From contig WKLE02002600.1 in the NCBI GenBank assembly GCA_014885115.2, positions 1 to 14,332 on the forward strand: 14,332 nt of DNA. The letters are read 5' to 3'. Under the pieces are notes generated by a model that saw nothing but the letters and a program-made list of their open reading frames with translations, did no database searches and was not told the DNA's origin. Source of the DNA: Asterionellopsis glacialis (taxonomy: Eukaryota > Bacillariophyta > Plagiogrammaphyceae > Rhaphoneidales > Asterionellopsidaceae). The translations under genes were made by a program, and so were the position numbers. Below are positions 8,421 through 14,332 of this stretch, in pieces. Every line of letters begins with the position of its first letter. Position 1 is the first letter of the stretch.

Positions 8421-9782
8421 TTAATATGTGGATTCATGATATGATTTTGCCTTGAGTTTCGTACCTAAGGGTAAAGAATAGAATCACAGAAAGAAATGGA
8501 TGTAAGGTTCATTCTTATATCAATGCAACTATTCGAAAGAAATCCACAGATAGATTAGAGTCAGCTTACCTTTCTTTCTCCTGCCATTAGATTTTGGCTT
8601 CTTTTTATGTTTACTATCCGTTCCGTCCTTTCCTTTCTTTCCATCTTTCCCACTTTTGCCATCACCTTTGACGGTCCCTTTACCACCTTCACCCTTTCCT
8701 CGACTACCCTTGGCACCGTCGCCTTTGGCAGATCCTTTCCCACTCTTTCCAGAACCTTTGCTATTGTCACCCTTTCCAGAACCTTTGCTATTGTCACCCT
8801 TTCCGGAACCTTTACTATTGTCTCCCTTTCCGGAACCTTTACTGTTGTCTCCCTTTCCGGAACCTTTGCTATTGTCTCCCTTTCCGGAACCTTTACTGTT
8901 GTCTCCCTTTCCGGAACCTTTGCTATTGTCACCCTTTCCGGAACCTTTACTGTCTCCTTTACCTTGGCCCTTTGCAACCGTCGGATGCGCGGTTGGTGCA
9001 GCAGTTGGATCACATGCATCATCGCACGTACTATATTTTTTTAAGCACGGAAAAAAGGCAGATTAGATGATGAGAATGAAAAGCTTGAAATCAAATTAAA
9101 AAGGAAGAGGAAACTCTTCTTTACATGCCAACTTTACTCACTATCCTGGCTCGCAATCTCCGCAGCCTTTCGACGACGTTGGCTGGAAAGTCGGCATATG
9201 TGTTGGAGTGTCTTCTCCTTTTGCAGATCCTTTGCTCGACCCTTTTCCGTCAGATCCCTTACTATCATAACCTTTTCCGCTGAAACCCTTCCCACTTGAT
9301 CCTTTTCCGCTGAAACCCTTCCCACTTGATCCTTTCCCACTTCCTTTACTTTCTCCCTTGCCCTGACCCTTCGCTACTGTCGGATACAGCGTTGGAGAGG
9401 GGGTTGTTGGATATAATGTCGGAGAGGGAGTTGGGTCGCAATCATCATTACAGGTGCTGAGTTTTAGAATGAAAATTTTGTTGTTGTTAGAATTTCATTG
9501 CTTACATGACGATGAATATTTCGCAGAATTTACTCACAACCCGGGGACGCAATCATCACATCCATTTCCGGCTCTTAGTTTCTCTTTGAAAAAACCTTCT
9601 TCAATTAGTTCTTCTAGGCCCTCAGCCATTCGTCGATAAGACGGATTTTTCCGAAGTCGCTTTGTTTCATACTCTTCTATGGATCCATCAAGATGGCGTC
9701 TGTGTAATTGGTGGTTTCCAAGATCACAATCTACCATGACACATCGTGCCGCAAGCGAAACAAGAAGCACACGACGCGCCAT
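8421..9782 (-). CDS. Secreted Lys/Gly/Ser-rich repeat protein with two duplicated exon modules (silaffin-like candidate)
   Basis: My model has exons 9538-9782, 9142-9456, 8570-9030 and 8421-8464, about 354 residues. Introns 1 (81 bases) and 2 (111 bases) have GTGAGT donors and sit in phase 2; intron 3 (105 bases, GTAAGC donor, CCCTTAG acceptor) is less certain, and without it the frame stops at 8529. Residues 1-19 (MARRVLLVSLAARCVMVDC) may be a signal peptide, weakened by Arg13. Residues 20-74 are a charged, propeptide-like region containing RHL (29-31), which resembles the RXL processing site of silaffins. Two modules follow: C75-x2-C78-x5-C84-x3-C88 then DPT, a PT-rich linker, VAKGQGKG and a KG-rich tail; the same order restarts at C180/C183/C189/C193. 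The second tail has seven KGSGKGDNS repeats and a basic end. Lys/Ser/Gly repeats and PT linkers suggest a biosilica-associated or wall protein; that function is inference. Confidence 0.78.
8749..8961 (-). repeat. 27-base tandem repeat, seven full units plus a partial one
   Basis: Seven 27-base units occupy 8749-8937 and a shortened eighth runs to 8961. On the coding strand each unit encodes KGSGKGDNS. Units differ mostly at synonymous sites (AGC/AGT, AAC/AAT, TCC/TCT), and the two spellings alternate in the middle of the array. This hints at duplication of a two-unit block and at selection for the peptide sequence. Confidence 0.9.
9271..9330 (-). repeat. Perfect 30-base tandem duplication in exon 2
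   Basis: Bases 9271-9300 and 9301-9330 are identical, each starting CCTTTTCCGCTGAAACCC on the plus strand. The duplication encodes two copies of a ten-residue GSSGKGFSGK unit in the KG-rich tail of the first module. Lack of any difference suggests a recent event or ongoing homogenisation. A partial third copy begins at 9331. Confidence 0.92.
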
Positions 9783-10658
9783 GAGTTTAAATCTGTCTTT
9801 TTAAAATCTGTCTTTCCCCTCTCCGCAAAAGGTTACTGTGAACGTCGAACCTTGTTCAAATCAAATACGGATGCAGATGAGAAATGGTGAGCGATTGATT
9901 CTTAGTTGCATCATATTGGGGCTTGGAAACTTTTTTCGTGCAATCGAATCTTGTTTCAATGAAAATTTCTTTGAAATAGAAGGGGCAATAGACTTCAGAC
10001 GTGGATTGACGTCGGTACATCACAGAGAGACAAGATCCAACGGCAGCAAGAAAGGAAAAATGGCAGTTAAAATTCTTATACTGTCGGTCCGTCGTATCGG
10101 CGAGCCAGACAAGTACCTGTATGCACAAGAAAAGTCAACCCAGCAGGTAATTAACGAAACACAGATTAGAATAAGGCGGGTGTTTATGATACAATGTATA
10201 ATATATAATCTTTCATCAAGAAAGTAATTTTGAAAAAGAATATGAAATATTGTGCTATGTGTACTATGTAGAATGTTATCTATTGCAAAGTCGATCTTTC
10301 TTGCAATGAATAGGACCCTTCGAATCTCCATAAGAAACTTTTTCATTAGATGCTGGGCACTCATAATTTCACTTCTAAAATATGCATATAAATCATAATG
10401 TAGGATACCTGCTTATTGATTATATGTACATGTAAATAAAGAAAATAATATGCTTCCTGTCACTTGTATATCTTTATATCGCTCAAAATTTCAAATAAAA
10501 AAATTGAAATAGCAGCATCGAAATTTTCCCATGTGACACTGCAGGCTCTAGAGGATTCGCAGCAGGTTTCAGCACCGCATCTGGTACTTCATGATGCATT
10601 AAACATTAAAAGATTACCCTAGCCGGGATCCTACACGTTAGCTGCATCGAAGACTACT
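9783..10658. other. Divergent intergenic region
   Basis: This 876-base stretch separates the minus-strand Lys/Gly-rich gene from the plus-strand gene at 10659, so it should hold both promoters. Open frames of 129 codons (9838-10227, +), 90 codons (9856-10128, -) and 114 codons (10020-10364, -) overlap one another on both strands and show no domain, signal peptide or repeat. I do not call them. The part from 10170 to 10510 is strongly AT-rich. I recognise no specific promoter motif. Confidence 0.55.
9787..9815 (-). repeat. Short direct repeat in the 5' leader of the Lys/Gly-rich gene
   Basis: The plus-strand word AATCTGTCTTT occurs twice, at 9790-9800 and 9805-9815, separated by four bases. 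It lies within 35 bases upstream of the minus-strand ATG at 9782, so it is probably in the 5' untranslated leader. It may be a regulatory site or simple slippage. Confidence 0.5.
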
Positions 10659-11705
10659 ATGGAGCCATGGGACGAAAGCGCCGAGACACGACGGAAACGA
10701 CTTGAGAAGCATCGAACTAGACCACGGCGTTTAGCTCCGTCGATACAGCCCGAATCTTCCCAAACTCCGCCTCGATCCAAAAAAAAAGATAGTCGAAATG
10801 TTTCGCCGACAAGCTCCACGAAACCTGGTTCTAGACAGCGCCCGAAAAAAGAGGATACTCGAAAAAAAAGATTTAAAGAATTTCTTCAAAATGTGGATGG
10901 CGACAAAAGGAAGCAATACTTCAGTGTAGCTAGTATTGCATCCGCGACCGACACATCAGCAACGGTTTCATTATCGGATCAGTCACGATCATCATCCGTA
11001 AATAAAACCCAGCAAATACTGGATATACAAGATCCTCCGAAGATCCCGAAAATTAGGGGTAAAGAACCACCTTGTCCGGAGAACTTGACATTGAGAGTTC
11101 CTTCGGACTGCAATATGCCATGCAAAGATATTAAAGAGAATGTACCATTTGATGAACCAAACATTCCATCTAGTGCATCAGAAGGGCTAGAGACAGGATT
11201 GCAGTCCGTCCGAGAGATTGTGGCAGCAAGAAATTCAGCTTCACCTACACATACACGCTCGCTTGAGTCGACAGATAATGCAACTTTTCTCTACAGCATT
11301 CGAAGCGGTTTTGATTCAGAATATGGAGCGACAAGCGCAGGAGAATCCTCAAGGCCGGACGATGATTCATATTTTATCTTCAGCGATCAAAGTGATCATC
11401 ACCAGATACTTAGCGACCGAAGTGAGTATGACCGAAGTCCATTTGATCAGAGCGAGTTTTTGCCATTCGACGAAGAAGAAGCAGCAGCAGCCGCACCAAG
11501 AGGTTTTAAACTTGGCTGTTGTTCTCTCGTTGACAACGATGATGGTAGTACAGTGCAAACCGAGGCGACTCCAATTTTTATTAAAGAATGCGAAGCAGAG
11601 GTTGTAAAGGCTAATGAATGTTGCATGGAACAAACAGAAAAGACTAGAGATTTCTGTTTGTCTTTGTGTGAAGATGAGCTCCGAGGACTCACATTTGGTT
11701 ATTAA
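10659..11705 (+). CDS. Intrinsically disordered protein with basic N-terminus and acidic, Cys-containing C-terminus
   Basis: Single exon, 348 residues, ending TAA. I do not recognise the family. Residues 1-90 are strongly basic, with clusters RRKRLEKHR (11-19), SKKKDSR (40-46) and KKEDTRKKRFKEF (63-75) that could act as nuclear localisation signals. Residues 90-235 are Ser/Thr/Pro-rich with little predicted order. Residues 236-274 hold short repeated motifs built on D-[QR]-S (FSDQS, SDRSEYDRS, FDQSEF) and an acidic run, then a five-Ala run at 275-279. The tail from 285 has seven cysteines (C287, C288, C311, C321, C322, C333, C337) and an amphipathic-looking CLSLCEDELRGLTFGY end, the most likely folded or interaction part. 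The start is the first ATG in the frame. The gene converges on the asparaginase gene, with 286 bases between stops. Confidence 0.7.
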   Translation: MEPWDESAETRRKRLEKHRTRPRRLAPSIQPESSQTPPRSKKKDSRNVSPTSSTKPGSRQRPKKEDTRKKRFKEFLQNVDGDKRKQYFSVASIASATDTSATVSLSDQSRSSSVNKTQQILDIQDPPKIPKIRGKEPPCPENLTLRVPSDCNMPCKDIKENVPFDEPNIPSSASEGLETGLQSVREIVAARNSASPTHTRSLESTDNATFLYSIRSGFDSEYGATSAGESSRPDDDSYFIFSDQSDHHQILSDRSEYDRSPFDQSEFLPFDEEEAAAAAPRGFKLGCCSLVDNDDGSTVQTEATPIFIKECEAEVVKANECCMEQTEKTRDFCLSLCEDELRGLTFGY

Positions 11706-11991
11706 ATTTGAAATGAAAAAGAAAGAAAAAAGATAAAGAAAGAGAGTACGATTTCTTTCCAGTAAATAAGTTCAATTGTTGTTGTATGTAACTTAAATTA
11801 ATTTAGCTGCTTGATATGGATGTGGACAAATTTCCCCATCTGTTAGAGAGTGCCATGCAGCTAGGTTTAGGGGTGGTCAACGGACATTTTCTCTTCTCTA
11901 TTAGCTCCTCGCTCGTTTTATATACAAATCTATCCTCCAACTTACCGAGGGAAACGAAGGAGCTATCCATTTTCAGATATGAATTTGACGA

Positions 11992-14287
11992 TCAATAGTA
12001 TTTCTTTCCCTTTCTGGAAGCACGCTGGTAGGCACTTGATAATGGTGGAGGTGATAACGCCTCGACCGGAGTTACTTTTGTTCACAAATGAAAAACACGA
12101 CAAAATATTTATGAGATCGATGATCGCAAAAACGATCAAGCTTTTAAATGCTCCTTTTGATATGTATGATTACCTTCCCCTCTAATAGAAACGCCCATAA
12201 GCTTGGCAATTTCATCTTGTTTCATATCTCCTCTCCTGTTTTAGTTCAAAGTTGCACCCAAAAAAAGGGTTAGAAAGCACAACGAGTTCAATTGTTGAGG
12301 TGGCCCAAACAAATTCCTGTCGAAAACGTACCCAAACATGTATGCAAGTTTGCATGAAATTGCTTTGAGTGTCAAAAATAGCAATTGACGCAGGAAAGTA
12401 GACGACGGTGGTTGCAATGGTAAATGTGGTGTTGCCGACAACGTGTGAGAAACAGACACAAAAATAGTGGAACGAGAGGCAACACACAACAGCATATTGT
12501 GATAAACAATAACATACCTTCAAGCGTCATATCGTTTGCTGAGACGACACCTGCTTTTTCCAGGGCCTGTCCAGTCGCATAGTGACCCATCATAACACTA
12601 CCTGTAAAACACTGTGTCGAGGCTACTACCAAGATATCTTTGGCAGCGGCATCAGCAAGAAGCTCGATGAAGGATTCTTTCACCGAGGGAATGTTTCCAG
12701 TTCCGTATAGTTGCAATACAAGTGCTTTAAGTTTCTTTTTCTCGTGGGATGAATTTGCTTCAATCAAGTGCCGAATCACTGCGTCATCAAACCCAGGGAC
12801 TAAACGAATGGTAAGAAGTCGAGTGTCCATCCTTGAGTGAACACGGAGTGCTCCACGAGCTGGAGGTAATGCTAAATATTCGTTTTCGTCAATGGTTATA
12901 CCAATTTTTGCCAAGGGGTCAAGGTTTGGAGAATCAAAAGCCAATAGCCTATGTGTATTGACTTTTGTAGATCGGCAAGCACGGAGTAATCGATCATGGA
13001 AGAAAATTGATACTTCACTAATGGTATCTCGCGATGCAAAGATTAAAGCCATAATGAGATTTCGTCTAGCATCATTGTATGGCTCGCACAACGGAATTTG
13101 AGAACCAGTGAAAATTACAGGTTTTCCTAAATTCTCCAACATGAACGACAATGCTGTAGCGGTATATGCCATCGTATCAGTACCCATTAGGACAACAAAT
13201 CCATCAAAGTGGAGATAATTCGCTTTAATATCTTTTGCTGGTGCGGTTAGACAATACCATTCCATGGCGGCATAAAAATTAAAAAAATGAGGAGGGAATA
13301 CAATTGATTATCTTTAACCGATTTCATCGGATTGCCACGAAATTGAAACTTACCAAGAAGTGCCCAATCAGCAGGTCCTAAATCAGATGAGTCATAGAAT
13401 GGAGAGTACTCATGTGCCACGATTTCCGGCATCTCACCATGATGCAGTTCAGACATGTCTTTCAAATAATTCATCAAGGCTCCCTCCACTGGGGCAAGGG
13501 CCCCACCCTGGGACGGGTCTGGTGCCATTGTCAGAGTGCCACCAGTACAAAGAATAAGTACGCGCTTTCTTCGTCTTCCGTCTTCATCATGTAGAGCAAT
13601 CTGAGGGATGAAAAAATCGCTGCTAGCAGGTTTTACCTTCACATCCTCAAGGTCGGTGCCATCGACATCGTTGTCATCGTCATGCACAATACCATTACCA
13701 AGTATAGGACCCGCTGGTTGTTGAAGAGGTTCTCCCATCAAATCTTCCAGCATTTTCTCTTTCCTTTCCTTCCTTGTGATGGTTGAAAATCTGTTTTTTG
13801 CGGAAGCAGATGTACTCGCACTGTTTTGTTTCTCTTCAGATATATCACTCGTGTCGTTGTCCTTGTCGGTGGTCATGGTACGCGTTGTTTGAAGCCATGG
13901 AACGCGAGAGACTGGAAACAGCTTCCCATCATTAGCACTATTGAAAACAGCTGTTTCCCCCCCCTTTCCTGAAAATGAAAGAGAATTTATCCATCCAGTT
14001 TCACTTTCAGACGATGAAACGCTAAAGTTTACTTTTTCTTTCTTATTACTGAACGACGACGACGACGACGACGACGATGAATTGGAGGAAGAAAAGGTTC
14101 GATTTGCCAAAATTCCTGACGCTCGTATCGATGAGTAGCTAGAAACAAGATGTTGTTTGACTCGACAATACCTCGTGCCACTCATAGTAAGCCTTGATAG
14201 ACCCCTCATCATGGATGAATTGAGAATTTTTGTCTCGTGTAATGGATTTTGTTCTAATTTTGGTTCGTCGATACTGCAGAGCATCAA
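11992..14287 (-). CDS. L-asparaginase (bacterial type I-like), five exons, with long N-terminal extension
   Basis: Hydrolyses L-asparagine to aspartate and ammonia. My exons are 13354-14287, 12518-13237, 12332-12362, 12174-12235 and 11992-12074, giving about 609 residues. Introns are 116, 155, 96 and 99 bases, all GT-AG. Family motifs: TGGT at 248-251 (Thr251 as nucleophile), GTDTMAY at 330-336 (second catalytic Thr-Asp), FTGSQIP, NDARRNL, RSTK with the conserved Lys at about 403, AFDSPN, and near the end RGDMKQDEIAKLM and SIRGEVTP. The catalytic domain starts at about residue 241; bacterial type I enzymes are near 340 residues in total. The first 240 residues are an added, mostly disordered region. 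MMRGLSRLTMSGTRYCRVK from residue 26 through RTFSSS looks like a mitochondrial presequence, so the true start may be the ATG at 14212 rather than 14287. The stop is TGA at 11992-11994. Confidence 0.93.
12332..12362 (-). other. 31-base microexon of the asparaginase gene
   Basis: It encodes the core of AISCKLAYMFG, the asparaginase segment that must follow DMTLE and precede RGDMKQDE. It is flanked by CTCAAAG on its 5' side and GGGTACGT on its 3' side. It takes phase 1 from the upstream exon (GAA G) and passes phase 2 to the next (GG|G). Skipping it would shift the frame. The motif match to the family is the main evidence. Confidence 0.9.
14053..14076 (-). repeat. Trinucleotide microsatellite coding a poly-Ser run
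   Basis: Eight ACG units on the plus strand read as TCG Ser codons on the coding strand. They form much of the Ser run at residues 66-78 in the asparaginase N-terminal extension. It lies next to the presumed end of the targeting presequence. Length polymorphism is likely. Confidence 0.9.
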
Positions 14288-14332
14288 TCACATCATCGAC
14301 CGAGACCCGGATTAGGACTATTACGGTACGTT

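Noticed and set aside
8749..8961. Regular repeats that could be mistaken for a CRISPR array
   Set aside because: Units are contiguous with no spacers and keep a reading frame inside an exon.
8561..9066. Overlapping open frames on both strands across the 27-base array (153, 145 and 136 codons)
   Set aside because: They are repeat-driven shadow frames. The spliced KG-rich frame has matching exon ends, Cys motifs and PT linkers that these lack.
9838..10227. 129-codon plus-strand open frame between divergent genes
   Set aside because: No motif, signal peptide or repeat, and it overlaps two comparable frames on the opposite strand; no evidence of coding.
10305..10335. TTCGAAT word resembling a tRNA T-loop
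   Set aside because: Flanking bases do not pair as a T-stem and no other tRNA arms are present.
11816..12185. Two plus-strand frames of 60 and 68 codons
   Set aside because: They overlap the 3' exons of the asparaginase gene in antisense and show no protein features.
12241..12517. Minus-strand hydrophobic frames read through the asparaginase introns
   Set aside because: They are intron read-through. Only the 31-base microexon inside one of them belongs to the protein.

Overview
The window looks like nuclear DNA from a diatom or a close stramenopile relative. The evidence is short GT-AG introns (81 to 218 bases in my models), secreted proteins with the Pro-Thr/Ser-rich stretches typical of diatom cell-surface proteins, a Lys-Gly-Ser repeat protein resembling biosilica-associated proteins, and an ankyrin-repeat protein of a type common in diatoms. 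No search was run, so the taxon is an inference. I see no rRNA, tRNA, CRISPR array or intact mobile element.

Layout. 1-645 is intergenic. 646-2441 (+) is a two-exon secreted, sequon-rich protein with an Asp-box, probably a beta-propeller. 2575-5211 (-) is a single-exon 878-residue Cys-rich surface protein with four related modules, a signal peptide and a GPI-like tail. 5212-6354 is intergenic and dense in palindromes. 6355-7014 (-) is a 219-residue ankyrin-repeat protein. 7015-8420 is intergenic. 8421-9782 (-) is a multi-exon gene, rebuilt here from splice sites, for a secreted Lys/Gly/Ser-rich protein of two duplicated exon modules. 9783-10658 is a divergent intergenic region. 10659-11705 (+) is a disordered protein of unknown function. 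11992-14287 (-) is a five-exon L-asparaginase gene with a 31-base microexon and a long N-terminal extension.

Three of the six genes encode secreted or surface proteins. The most notable is the KG-rich gene at 8421-9782. Its true frame is hidden by longer shadow frames, and joining the exons gives two copies of the layout CxxC-x5-CxxxC-DPT, PT-rich linker, VAKGQGKG, KG-rich tail, each cut at the same place by a phase-2 intron. A silaffin-like role in cell-wall silica is plausible but unproven. The asparaginase is the only clear metabolic enzyme. The neighbours do not form an obvious pathway, as expected for a eukaryotic locus. Intergenic DNA shares short words (TACCWGGTA, ATTAGGACTA) and local inverted repeats that the genes do not explain.
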